Part shown: in pieces, positions 12,601-25,075 of the stretch
Layout of the letters: every line of letters starts with the position of its first letter
How positions within the stretch are numbered: the stretch's first letter is position 1
NCBI RefSeq assembly: GCF_016906535.1
Contig: NC_057385.1
Coordinates: 1,426,001-1,490,000, forward strand
Source of the DNA: Rhizoctonia solani
Taxonomy: Eukaryota > Basidiomycota > Agaricomycetes > Cantharellales > Ceratobasidiaceae
Direction of reading: 5' to 3'
DNA: 64,000 nt
Program-made: the position numbers and the translations under genes
Notes under the pieces: model-generated
The model's input: only the letters and a program-made list of their open reading frames with translations
Database searches by the model: none
What the model was told of the DNA's origin: nothing

Positions 12601-15600
12601 ACGGTTTGTTGCACCAACTCTTCTTGCGTTTGGCTGTTGGCTGAGCTAGATTTGAGGCTTTCAATAAGCTGGAAAATTCGAGGCCTTTCAATAGCTTGTG
12701 CCAAAAATGTGTGTGCTTCGGCAAACATCTCAGTGAGGTGTCGCAAGTGCTCGGGTCCGCGAACCGTGGTAGGCTTGAGTTGGTCATACTGTTTTCGTGC
12801 CTCGCATGTTGAATCATACAAACGCCTAAGTCCCGAATCATAATTTGTTCCAAGCCCGAGCTGCCGGCCTAGTTCTAGGGCCTGCTCATATAGTTCCAAC
12901 CACTCGGTTCGGATCTCCCAGAGGTGACGGTGGGTAGCTTGTCCACCCAGTGGGTCCATAGCCACATCAGGGAAGTATAGCTCCAAGAGCATGTATGCAC
13001 ACCGAATCCAAGCCTCTCCGATAAACTTAGTAGCAGAAATACTATCAAAGGCTACCAGATCGAGTGAATTATTGAGATCGGAGAGATGCTTCTGAGCCAT
13101 TTGTGCTAAAAGCGAACAAGAGCATTTGCACAGGAATAATGCTAGCTCGGTCATTGCAAGGCATGCAGATCGCTCATCTATAGTACGGTGGAGATTTTCT
13201 TGAATCCGCGAAATCTGGTGTTGTTCCCCTTCAGTAAGCTGAGAGCTGAAAGATGCCAAAATCTGTGCGTCATGTTAGTATATCGTTCAGATTGAGAAAA
13301 ATGTATGCAAACCAAGGAAACGGAGTGGGCCCATATGGTGGCAAGTGATAAGATTCTCTCATTTGGCGGTAGGTATGCTTGTGCTTTGATTCGGAGTCCT
13401 TGTGTTTGAATGCGCTCTCGATATTGATCATATGAGCCGAGGCGTATGGAGGAAGGGTCGCTGCGGAACGAGCCTTAATTTGACTTTAGATAGTAAACAT
13501 CTTTCTCACCCACCATCGTGCAAGGCATGCAGGATACTCAACGGACATTAGCATTGATTGAGGACCCAGGGTGGGGGTCTTCATATAATGTTCAGTGTGC
13601 TGTAGGAATCAAGAATATATAAAAGTATCTGACCTGGCTTTCTGACGCTGACCAACACGCTCTCATCCACTGTAGCTGGATGGCGAAGAGCATGTGCGGG
13701 TTATGGCGATTCAATAACCGCAATGAAACTTCTGGTAGCAATAAAGAATCGGAAGGTTTCATTATGGGTAGATCAACTTCCCAGAGAAGAAGTCGTAGAA
13801 ACGCTAGTGCCCGTAAATCAAGGCTAGGAACTCGGCATGCAGCATCGAAGAATACCGCATTTATCTGTATACTTTTAGTGCCGCTACTTGACTCCCAAAT
13901 TTGACATACCTGGGCTGTGGAAGTACCTCGGAACGCCCGGGACATAATCACCGCCATTGCGATACAGGTTTCCTGGTGGTCGAACCCCATCATAGTATCG
14001 TCAGCGATTGTGGAAGCTCGTTCAGTCTCGACCTAGAGAAAAAGGCTCTTGATGTTATACGAGTTCATTTGTACCTGTACTCCCAACATACCTTTAGGAT
14101 TTTATTAGCACACTCAATTAGTTCGGATGATTCCTGTATGTACAGCATAGCTATTATTTCGAGCCTTTCTCTACGCCCATCTAATTCAGTCGGTCAACTG
14201 ATCGATGACGAAGTTTAATCTAAAAGATTTACCTGCGCCAAATAAAGAGCCAGGGCCGATTGCTATTCTCGAGATGAGGTCTTGGGTGGATTGGGTTGGC
14301 GTAGGCTGTTGCATAATTGACCATATTTGAAGCATCCCCTGGCCCGACTTCAAGCGCACGTCTTGCATTAACTTGTTCGTTATTTCTACGGCCTGCTGGA
14401 AGTGTACCGATGAGGAACTGAACTCGCTCAAAGCAACTCCAACTAGTTGAACAACAGTTTGAATGGCAGCAAAATCGGCGTATGGAGCATCTATTATAGC
14501 TTGTAAAACTTTGCTGTAATCGCACAGCTTTCGAGCTAAACCGATGGCCCTCTGCGTAGACGTTAGGCCAAGCTACTATTAAAACCAAAATTACTTACAG
14601 TTTCACCCAAGACATCTGGCGTGTTCAGAGAGGATTGACATGCGTGGTTCAGAGCGGATAAAAATGGAGCGATCGAGCGGACGTAATGTGGGATATTGAC
14701 TACCGCGCCTAAGCCTCCCCAGACGAGTCTGGACTTGTCCATGATCGACAGCAAGTCATTAGATGGAGCGTTTGTTAAGGGGTTTACTAGCGGTAATGTT
14801 TGGGCTTGTACAACAGCCTCCCATCCAAGCTCTTGCATGACTGACTCATGGTATAGCCCAGGGACAAGAGATGGTGTCACGAGATTTGTGTTCAAATGAT
14901 GTAGGACGGGCTAATAAAATATATTGAACAGTCTCAGTACAATTAAACATTGGTGCTAACAAGGCTGTCGTAATAAAACAAATGTATTTGTTAGTACTAA
15001 CCTGGGAAAGGAGAAATGGAGATGACACGCCCCGCTCAGTTCCGACACGTGCGCCCAAGCTGTCAGAATTTTCGAGGATGTGATGCCCAGATAGATTGAT
15101 CCAAAGCTGTGCTATATTACGATGCCCGAATGCGCTAAGATAGTGTGATAAGATGTACCAGGAGTCCCTGGACACGCTCGTGGCCATAAACAACAATTTA
15201 GCAATGTCTTCCTTCGTATCTTTTTTTATTCCAAGAGGGGCATCCAGGACACTAAGAATTGGGGCCAGACGAAATGCTTGAGAATCGGTTGCGGCGAGGA
15301 CGAGGTTGGGCAGATGGGGACCCTCTTGGTCCCAACCTGGTCCGAACCCCTCAGAGCCAATCCTCGCCGGATAAGTTGTATGAGAACGGTGTCTTCGGTC
15401 AACGAATCTTGATTGCTTTCGAAGGATGAAATTAGACGTGCACTCTGCCGAATTCTTGCTATATCTGTTGGGTTCTTCACAGGAGCCATAGTAACTTCAA
15501 TCCCTCGATTACGCATAGCACGAGAAAGCTCTCCGTAGCGACTATTGAGTAACATGAAAAGGCGGAAGTTGGGATGTGGCACAATCACGGGGATTTCTCC

Positions 15601-18600
15601 ATCGATAGTGCCCCTTTCGCTGAGAACTAGTACACCATCGGTTTCACATAATGAATTCAGCCGATCCAAAACTGCGGGATTGCACAAGTTGCAGTGGTCA
15701 AGTACCAGCCACTGGCCCTCCTTCATGGCCTTCACTAAAGGACCATCAATCCACTCGAAGCGTCCAGGTGAAGAAGGATCTTGAAGGATGAAATTGTCAA
15801 TTCGGTCTACGACTTTGCTTGAGGTGGATCCATGAAGTTCTACGAGTTGGTGGCGAATTTCTTTTAGTAGGCTTACAGAGTGCGCCGATTTCTCCGGTCC
15901 AGAGGCCTCCAAAGCAGTAGCAAGAGATTGAGATAGGTTGGTTAGCTTCGAATTCAGTGATCCAGTTAACACAAGGGCCATTTCCAGGAATGTATTGATA
16001 TGAGAGAGTAGATTCCTCAGGCTGAGCTCCCTATTTGAGTGCTCAAATCCACCTAAAAGGTCAGTTGCATCGGTCCCTGGGCTCATACAGAACTCCCTGA
16101 GGTCTTCACCACGCAACGAAGCAATCGCTCGGATCAGCGAGGTCTTTCCCGAATGTGTTGGCCCATTCAAAATTAAGAGCCAACCAGAGTCAATGCACTT
16201 CGAAGCGACTTCCATGTTCAACGATTGGTCTTGAAGCAGCGCCAACGATGGAGGCAATACGAGTCCAGAGCTCCTAGAGCTTAGAGTATGACCGAATTGT
16301 ACCTGATTCAATCCTACGGATATTAGCCTGCGAGTAGTAAACGTTTCGGGGTCACCCGAATCGTAGAGAGCGCGACCATATTGTCGATCATCAAATGAGC
16401 GGAAACGAGCGAGGTAAGCATCCTCTATATATTCGTACGGTGAATCCGTAAAGGGTAGACCGGGAGATTTCCAAAGGGATATCCATCGAATGAGATCTCG
16501 GAGATTGAATTCCCAAGGACTGCCTTCACGTCCGAAACGACCGTTATTAATTACTTGCTCGCATAGACGCTCGTTGAATGTCAACATATCAGCAAGGCCG
16601 CTACCTAGATCCGAGTCTATCAACCCGCATATAGCTTGAAGATCATCTCGCGATAGCGCTTCGACGAAAACCTTGGTAAATCGATTGACAAATGATTTGG
16701 GTAAACCTTTGCGGCCCCCGCCCTGTCCAAGGGGGTTCTGCGCGGCAAACACACGAAAATTGGGGTGCTTCGTAAACTCCCGGCCTAGCTCTGGGATGAA
16801 TACGGTACCGCGGTGGTCCAGGACCGCGTTGAGCCCTTCAAGGACTGCTTGCGGCGCTAAGTTCATTTCATCCAAAAGTACCCAATCCCCGTTTTGCATA
16901 GCCCTCAGGAAAGCAGCATCCCTCCAAGCGAATTCTCCGGGATTCCCCCCTTCTATGGGCATATCAGACCCAAATAGGTCTATGAGATCCGTTTGGTCTG
17001 AGAGATTAATACGACACAAAGGATGCCCAGACATCGCTGCCAGTGCAAGAATCAGACTAGTCTTTCCGACACCAGGGCTCCCCTCGAGCAGAAGTGGTTT
17101 TGGGATTTGAAGGGCCCGAACAACACGAGAGGCATTCATAAGAGTGGTGGGGGCGTGTAGACTCAAGTTGCTTTTGATGGGTTCAAGGTTGCCAATAGCT
17201 ACTGAAAAGGACCCGACCCAAAATTGATTGTTACGGACTCCGATATCTAAAGTTTCTTCGAGCTTGACATGTCCGGAGGATAGGGGAACAAGCTCGTGGA
17301 GTTTTTCTTCCAAGCCCAATCGTAAGCGAGATATTTCGGACAATGGAAGCGATGCAACTGAGCTCAAGGTAGGGATCCCGTCGAGGATTGTCAATCGGGC
17401 AGAATGGTGCTAACAAGGAGGGCCAATTATAAAGTGAAAGTGAGACATCGGGAAGCCTACTCACAAAGATAACATCAAGGGAAAGCGTGGTTGAAGTCGT
17501 ACAGAAATTCGAGAATGAAACCCATGCCTGGTAGAGGTAGATAAATTGAGCGCTGGGATTATTTTGCCTTTGATCACTTACCAATAGATCTCGTAGACCC
17601 ACAACGCTCCTGTCTTTTAGTATGGTTCCTGTATACTCGGCAAAATCGAGAAGCTTCGAGGTATATGCATGCAAACGCCCATCTTTCCAACTATGCTGGA
17701 TAATGTCAAATAGATCAGCGCGCTGGTCGACGTGAGGCACCCATATTTCCGTGAACCGGTTGCGCAATGCTGGTGATAGTTCCTTCTTTCCATAATCGCC
17801 TCCTGGATTCATAGTTGCGACCAACTGGAACTCGGCTTTGGCCGTGATAGTTAGCAGCGAAAAGTCATCGCCGCCCTTCTCGGCGAGCACCAGTTGTCGT
17901 GACGGCTCCAGAACACTGTTCAAGCGCTCCAATACAGAGTCATCGGCCAGGGAAATTTCGTCCAGTAAAAAGAGTCCGCCTTCGCGCATGGCTTGGATAA
18001 GTGGGCCATCGTGCCATTCGAAAAGGGAAGTCGATCGATTCAAAGCAGAAAGAGCTTCTCTTAGTCCAGTAGCCTGCTCAACCGGACACGATTTCAGTGC
18101 AGATTCCACCAGGCGGATAGTGTGATTGAGCTCGCTGGGAACTGTCTTCTCTGTGATAAAGCCTATGCTATGTAGGAGCTGTGTGGCTTCGAGAATGGCT
18201 GTATCCCGTAGAACCTGTCTGTTCCGAAGAGGCCGCTGGCTACCTAGAAGGTCTGCTGTCTCGGTGTTTTGATGGCAGCTCAGGCTGTATAACGATCGGT
18301 CCATAGCCAGCGCAAGCAATTCGCAGACGGAAGTTTTTCCTGAGCCAGTTTCTCCGATGAGAAGGACGGGTTCGTTGTATCGGAGGGCGGCGGCTACCAG
18401 TGTAAAAAGTCTGCTCATAGCACCAGTCCAAATAATATTCGACCTCGTAGGGACTGGGATGCCAATCCGTTCTTGAGACCCTTTGCTTGTCAAATCGTAC
18501 AGTGCATGTTCATCAATCTTGACCTTCATGATGTCCTCAATAACGGCCTTGACCACCGCACGATCATCCGCTCTACGAGCGCGCTCTGCCAGAAGCATAT

Positions 18601-21600
18601 ACCCTTGTTCGGCAATGTGTTGGTAATTCCCACCCGTAGCATTTTCGGTGTATCCTTCAGAGTGTCGATTTGCCCAGCGGAACAGGTCACGTAGAGTAGC
18701 AAAGCTATTCTTGGTTTCAAAGACCCGCTCGACTTGTCGGCGCTTTTGGAGCTCCTGGAAGACGGCAACAATCTTTCGACCATGAGACTGCGCGATTCCG
18801 CAACGCTGACACAGAATTGTTTCGAGTTCATCTTGAGGAACATCGTCGAAATGAACCTCGAGGAATCTATTTCGGAAAGCACGGGAGAGAACCTTGCGAC
18901 CTGCATATAAGCCGGGCGGATTTTGAGTAGCAAAGAGCATGAAGTTCGGGTGGGGTCGAATGATTTCATTGGTTTCCGGTACCACCAACTCGCGGTTGTC
19001 ATCGAGTAGTCGATTGAGGGCTTCAAGAACGTCAGTTGGTGCCAAATTAAGCTCGTCGAGTACAATCCAATCGCCAGCCCGCAATGCCCTAACGAGGACC
19101 CCGTCTTGGAATTTGAGTTTACCGGTAGCAGGATCAGTCATATATGAACCAAGATATTCTTGGAGGTCGGTGTGTTCGTGATTGTTGATTCGTACAAACC
19201 GGTGCCCAGTCTGTTTGGCGAGATATTCAACGGAACTCGTTTTGCCACTTGAGGTTGGTCCTTCGATCAGGACAGGGAAACGGCGGGTTGTAACAATACG
19301 AGCCAAGTCAATGAGCTTTTTTTGAACAGATGGTGTTAGGATATATTCGTCCACCGATTTTACAGGTTCGGGCCCACGCAATAGCCAAAAAGGACCAAGT
19401 TGAATGTAATTCTCCTGTGCCTCGTTATCGGGGGAAGGAACGTTCTGGTTGAGGAGTGCTGGCAGGTTTTTGATACCACCAAGTATATGTTTTTCGGCCG
19501 CAGAACGCAGCACCTCGGCACTCTTGGTATCTAATGTCATGGTAAATGCCATTGCTATACCCTCCCAGAGTGCTCGACGAAGCTTCATGATAGGAGTCAA
19601 GTCAGAAGCAAAGGTCAACGCGCGGGCTAAAGTGCGCATGCTGAAATGCGGGACGTGATTTTGTCCATCGGCAAGCTGTCGTGTCGCGGTGAGGCGCTTG
19701 GCAGTAATGTAGAAGTCTGCAACGTCAGTAATAGCAACCTTATCTCCGAGTGAGCAGTGGCCGATATATTGTTGAACCATACTTCGTAGAGCTTCCTCAT
19801 CAGCATCGGGGGGAGGGACGTAGAATTCAGTGAATCGAGAACGGATATTTGGTGGAAGGTCCTTCTTTCCAGCATCAGTGGCTGGGTTCATGCAGGCAAA
19901 AAGACGGAATCCTGGATGCCTTGGAACGGGATCCAATTGACCAGCTTCGGTTAGTGTGACTGATCCATGGGGACCCTGGAGGATGCTAGAAATGCACTCA
20001 AGAGTTTCAGAGCTTGCCAAGTTAACTTCGTCCAACAGAATCCTGGTCGCGACAAGCGTCAGGGATATGATTAATGTCGCACTAGGATACTTACCAATGA
20101 CCGTTTCTTAGCGCTGTGACAAGAGGTCCTTCTACGAATGAGAAAACGAATTTTGATTGCCCCTTGACATGGGCAGCATCGAATTCGTCCACTTCTCGCA
20201 TAAAATTCTCCCACTCTGAATTCAGCTTTCTCCGTTTCCTGGGTCCTTCGGATTGCTCCCCATGCGAGGCCTCTTCCACCCGACTGTAGCCAAGTTAACT
20301 TACTACATAGTAGGATGTATGCGCTTTGATCTACTCACCTTTCGGCTTGGTCTCGGGCGTTGTCGACACCAGCCATTTTCCCAGCTTCCTCCACATTTTC
20401 ACTACCCGGGCCCACTTACCTCCGACGTAGGCCGACCGTACAGCGTCCTCGAAAGGCTTGTTTTTCTTGCGACTAAAAGTTTCACCGAACAGCTCGGTAA
20501 ACATCTCTTGGAGTTTCCCAGCAGGCACACGCGCATCTATAGGCCGAAACCCGCCGAGAAGGTCGGATGCTTCGCTCTGATTAGATAAATTTAGTACCAC
20601 AAGTGGTGTATGGGTGAGTTGCGCGGCATGCTGAACTGAGGTCGTTTTTCCGGTTCCCGTCTCTCCTACAAGCAGAATTGATTCACGAGTTTTGACGGAC
20701 GTAGCAATGCTTTCGAGGAGAGTCAGGGCAGGTCGGTGTAATGCAAAGTTTTTCGAAACGCCCAAGTCGGAAATACTTGCTGAAGCATTTTTTTGAAGTT
20801 GGGAACGACCTATAATAACGTCACCAGTCTTGCGCATGGAGTGTTGAGGAGTGCGTTTGGATAAAACCCAGCTAGCGCGCTCATCATCCAAATCGAGTAG
20901 AGCTGTAGCACGGTGGGCGAGCAAGTTAAAATGTTGTGTCCCAAGCTCGTACGCAGCAAAAAAGACATCCCGGGCTTCCAAGAGAATGTCCTCCCGTATA
21001 ACATGATTGGGAAACAGTCGAGAGAGCGAGGAACCCCGCGTTGATGACGATGTATTAGGTAGCGATAATTGCTCCAGTCGCGCACAAAACTTTTCTAGAT
21101 CACGCATGCCAACATCCCTAGCCTTTGTAAGGGTTTGAGCGGTATCCTTCATTTGTTGCCAAAAAGTAACGATGGCGAACGATACGTTATCCTCGAAGCC
21201 GGAAAAGCGTTTTTGGACAATTGATACTAGTTCCTCAACGGAAGGCGGAAGAAACTGGACCTCGAACCAATGCTTATGTCCAAAGAATGTTGGTGGAGCA
21301 TATACATGGGCCTTGTCGTTGATGATCTTACCCACAGATCGCATTCCGAACAACATGAAGCTAGGTGCTCCCTGGATGCGCCCACGCCCACCTCCCAAAT
21401 CAAGAGAGGGTAGCTCTCCAATGAATTTTCCGGGACGCATATTCTCGACAAGAGGAAGGAAAGTGGCAAGAACTTCAGTACTTGCACGATCCACGTCTGC
21501 GAGTACTAGCCATTTCCCGGATCGCAGAGCGCGTGGGATGGCACCATCTTGCCATTCAAAACTCCCTGTAGATCTTGGGTTGCAGATGCGGAAACATAAG

Positions 21601-22970
21601 ATCCTATCAACGATTTTGCATCTAAAGAAGTATCAGCAAGTTGTAAAACTACTAAGCCCTGTTCCCCTTGGGGATGGATCCGCCTGGCCAGTTCGCGAAG
21701 AAGAGTCATTTTGCCGGAAGCGGAAGTCGCCGAAAGAAGGGTTGGAAGCCGCTGGCTAACATGAAGGGCTAGTGAGCGAAGGGTACCGGTCGTAGTAGGG
21801 GTGGCAACATAGGGCGTCAATGGCCCGCAACCATTAGGGGGAGAACCAGAAAAAAGTAACACATTAGAAACGTTAACGATCCAACGACTGAGGTCGGACT
21901 CGATGATTTGCGCGACCGTTACATGTGAGGGGAAGAATGAATGAATAGGTTGTTGGGCTAGCTGTTCTCGTTTCGTTTGTATTCTTCTAATTTCGGCCAG
22001 GGGAAAGACGCGAGCGTCCATAATAATTTCCTTTAGGTTAGGAGCTGTATCCAATTCACACCCGACATGTAGTTCTATGAGCTCGGCATCGTGTACATTA
22101 ACGAATTCGGTCTCCAGCTGTGTCCTTGTGATTTCGCTCAGATGGGTTTGGAGACCAAAGCAACGGAGGGCAAGCCACCGTACAGCATGGTTGGGATGAG
22201 GAGATGATTCTCCGAGCACTGGTCGGAATAGGACTTGAAGAAGCGCAGCAGACCAGCCCAAACGAGCTGGTGTACTTGGATCTGCGCCGAGCAGGCGATA
22301 ATAGGCAATTAGGATTCGTTGGAGGTGTAGAGCGGGGACTTCGGACATCACTAGATCAGGCTCAATGAGGAATCGGAGAGGACCATGAGAGAGGGAGGTG
22401 CGACGTAAGTACGCTGCCAGGATACTGGGTACCAATACAAAAAAAATTAGACACCCCTGACAATAGACATAGCCTACTCACGGGAAAATTTCTTCGTAGG
22501 GCTCTACGAGTAAACACAAGGCCACAAGCCGATCGACTTCATCAACGTCATCATCATCTAGCCACCGCGCGCAAAGATCCATCAGGAGAGGGAGGAAATT
22601 ATCGGCGACTAAGACCGTCAAGGCAGGAATAGACATGAGCCGGGAGATCGCGCTCAGAACTTTGGATACATTCAATTGGGGCGACTCTTTTAGTGCGGAT
22701 TCTAGGTACGCCCTAGCAGGAATGGTTTGTGTGTGACGCTCGATTTTATGCAAAAGTGCTTGTGATTGACCAACTAGGTCAAATTTTAGGGGATCATATG
22801 CTCCCATAACCGCATCTATGGCCTTTAATAAATTGATCCATCACAAATACTATTCAACTTACCCACTGTACGCATCTTGCGACGCTACTCTTGACACGAT
22901 TAAAATTGAGCTTTGTGAACGTTTGTTGTGGTTCAAGCAAAGTTAAAACTTGATGATTTGCATTAGTCAT
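6683..22970 (-). CDS. MDN1: midasin, dynein-like AAA ATPase of 60S ribosome assembly
   Basis: Midasin (Rea1) is the giant nuclear AAA+ motor that strips assembly factors such as Rsa4 and Ytm1 from pre-60S particles. The first exon starts at 22970 (MTNANHQVLTLLEPQQTF). Six AAA modules follow in order: a degenerate AAA1 (SATSASGKM, near 21720), then Walker A motifs GETGTGKT, GPTSSGKT, GETGSGKT, GSPGVGKT and GPTHSGKT, with Walker B LDELNLAP and LDEMNLAP. A long helical linker follows (about 15200-9900), then an Asp/Glu-rich region (about 9200-8230). The C-terminal MIDAS domain carries LAVDDSRSMA (near 7290-7310) and ends at 6683. The 16.3-kb span fits a protein of about 4,900 residues, the usual family size. 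Introns are few and short. The frame breaks without an intron near 21590, 15370, 12320 and 8730, each explicable by one missing or extra base. Identity is certain; exact exon ends are not. Confidence 0.96.
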
Positions 22971-23798
22971 GATCACTATATTACATCAGCTACAGCTGCT
23001 CCCTAACTGTGCATGAGTCAGCAACTTGATCGGGTGCCCTTTTTGTGGATGATCGACAAGCTTCGCTGCCATCATTGACACCACTTTGATACCACAGCAC
23101 GTTTCTGTAGACTGAAGTCTGAGAAGCTGGATATCAGAAATACCATGCGTTTTCTACCTATTCTACGACACATGTACACTAACAATTCTGTACTGATCGC
23201 TCCACTGAGACTCAAACTGACAAAGATCCTCGCCCCTTTTACAGTAAATATCATGAACATCGATATCTCTGTGCAAACCAATTCGAACTCATAGAATATA
23301 CTAATATTGAGTACAATTATGATAGATTTGTCGATTTTGAATGTTCTCAATTCTCAATTCGCCTATCATGACACGCGGCCGATCCTATCGGGTTCCAGGG
23401 GGCATTCGATGTGCGTACGTATTATCTAGTCGAGGCATGACACGCTTAGTAGGATATCGTCCAATGAAAGGCCGCTGAACGTGGGATACAAGTCTTTCTC
23501 AGCGGTGCCAGCTCCGTCCATGGCATATCACAACAATTCGCTTAGTTGTACTCCGGCTCCTTCCTTGTTCGCTCCGACGTTTGCGCTACTGAGGGCCCAG
23601 AACCAATATCAGCTCTACAAAACCGCCCCATATCGCAGCGGCCGCTCTTTCACTCGACCTCAACAACCTCAATAGCCTCTACAGCTCTCGAGACCTGCCG
23701 CCTTTTTTTCTTTCTCTAAAACGTTCGGCACTCCTCCAGGTTAGCACGCGACCATATCTTCTCTGGTACAAACTCGCATCGCTGCCTCACTTGAGACA
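22971..23798. other. divergent intergenic, MDN1 / BTB
   Basis: This is 828 bases between the MDN1 start codon and the BTB gene start. A pyrimidine-rich stretch (about 23690-23720) precedes the BTB start, as is common in fungal promoters. A plus-strand frame at 23481-23675 shows no family resemblance. No gene is called. Confidence 0.45.
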
Positions 23799-24730
23799 AT
23801 GCACGGATCGTCAGATGTCGCGGCTGCCCCACTACCCCAGTTCACCTCACCCGAGGCTGATCTTGTTCTGGTAACCTCAGATGGACAAGAATTTCGCGTT
23901 TTCAGTCGCTTTCTCATCGAAACATCGGGCGTTTTCCGCGATTTGCTCGATTTACCGACAAGTCCCAATAGCAGCGAGCGTGTTATGACAGTCTCAGAGA
24001 CGGCATGCACGCTTAACCTTCTCCTTCAATATATCTATCCTATGGCGCATCCTACACTCACTCGCTCAGCGATATTCAAACCGTTTTGCTGGCGGCCGAT
24101 AAATATGACGTCAGCTTTGTCACGGATGACCTTCGTGCTAAGCTGGTCAGCCCCACTATACTTGGCGCATCGCCCATCAAGGCTTATGCGGTAGCCTGTC
24201 GGCTAGGTTTACAAGAAGAAGCACTCAAGGCTGCCAAAGAAACATTCTCTCTCGATTTTGCGGAGAAAGATCTGGACGGCGACAGGGACATTAGGCTTGG
24301 TACTCATGATGCCTTTACACTGTTCAGATTTCAACGGAGCCGGGTAGATGCGGTAATTAACGTGTTGCTAGCAACACCCAAACCGATCAATTGCGAAGGT
24401 TGGTTTAATTATATTACTTATTGCCTCCGTTGGCGAAAGAGATAATGCCGCCTGCTAGGTTGTTCGACCCGCCATTTCTATGGTCGCCCTGCCTGGCAAG
24501 CATCATATATCGAGCGATGTGCGATGGTACTGCAGCGTACCAGTCTGATCCAAGCTGATCGTATGGGGCTCTTTGATCTTGAAGTCGTTCTCAATGTTGC
24601 CAAATTCACGACATGTGGATGCGAAAAATGCATTGCTAGCGTTACAGGCGACTCGCAACTTGTGGACCGATGGTTGAAGACCCTGTTAATCAAGATGAAA
24701 GAGGCTGAAGATCGGGTGACACTCTACTAG
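23799..24730 (+). CDS. BTB/POZ domain protein
   Basis: The N-terminal half is a BTB/POZ fold of the kind abundant in Agaricomycetes: SPEADLVLVTSDGQEFRVFS, then SRFLIETSGVFRDLLDLP, then LLQYIYPMAHPTL, then VLLAADKYDV. BTB proteins usually dimerise and may serve as Cullin-3 adaptors; no partner can be inferred. The C-terminal half is helical and ends with CGCEKCIASVTGD, a possible metal-binding CxCxxC cluster. An intron at about 24400-24462 (GAAG|GTTGGT to CTAG) joins the two downstream frames in phase, giving a stop at 24728-24730. Near 24062 the frame shifts by one base inside the conserved BTB helix (between AHPTL and SLSDIQ), most simply a lost C. Divergent to MDN1 and convergent with the Pet127-like gene. 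Confidence 0.78.
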
Positions 24731-25075
24731 CTGGCTACCTGTATAATGTATACCAACGTTACCCAAATAGATATCCCTCGCTATTACTCCCGCTCCGTTA
24801 GAAATAGACACAGCCCCTACGTCGACCCGCCAATCGCCAGAGTTCGCCCTTCGGGTCCTGGCGGCAATTAGCATAGGTAAACTAGCGCAGTGGAAACTTG
24901 GCCTGAGCAATTTTCATGGTAAGTTTCTCTGTACATCGGTGGCAGGCGCATTCAACTAAATTTTCTAAGAATGTATTATGAGTAGGGATACAAGGCACAA
25001 AAGGGTGGAGATCAGATGCTCTGAATAACTGTGTGTTAGGTAGATTGCTTGCAGAGAACTCCACTATATTCTCAT
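24731..25075. other. intergenic, convergent 3' ends
   Basis: These 345 bases lie between the BTB stop and the Pet127-like stop. I see no gene or repeat in them. Confidence 0.45.

Noticed and set aside
21500..21650. Programmed frameshifting in MDN1
   Set aside because: Breaks occur at several unrelated sites in many genes without a shared slippery sequence, which fits sequence error better.
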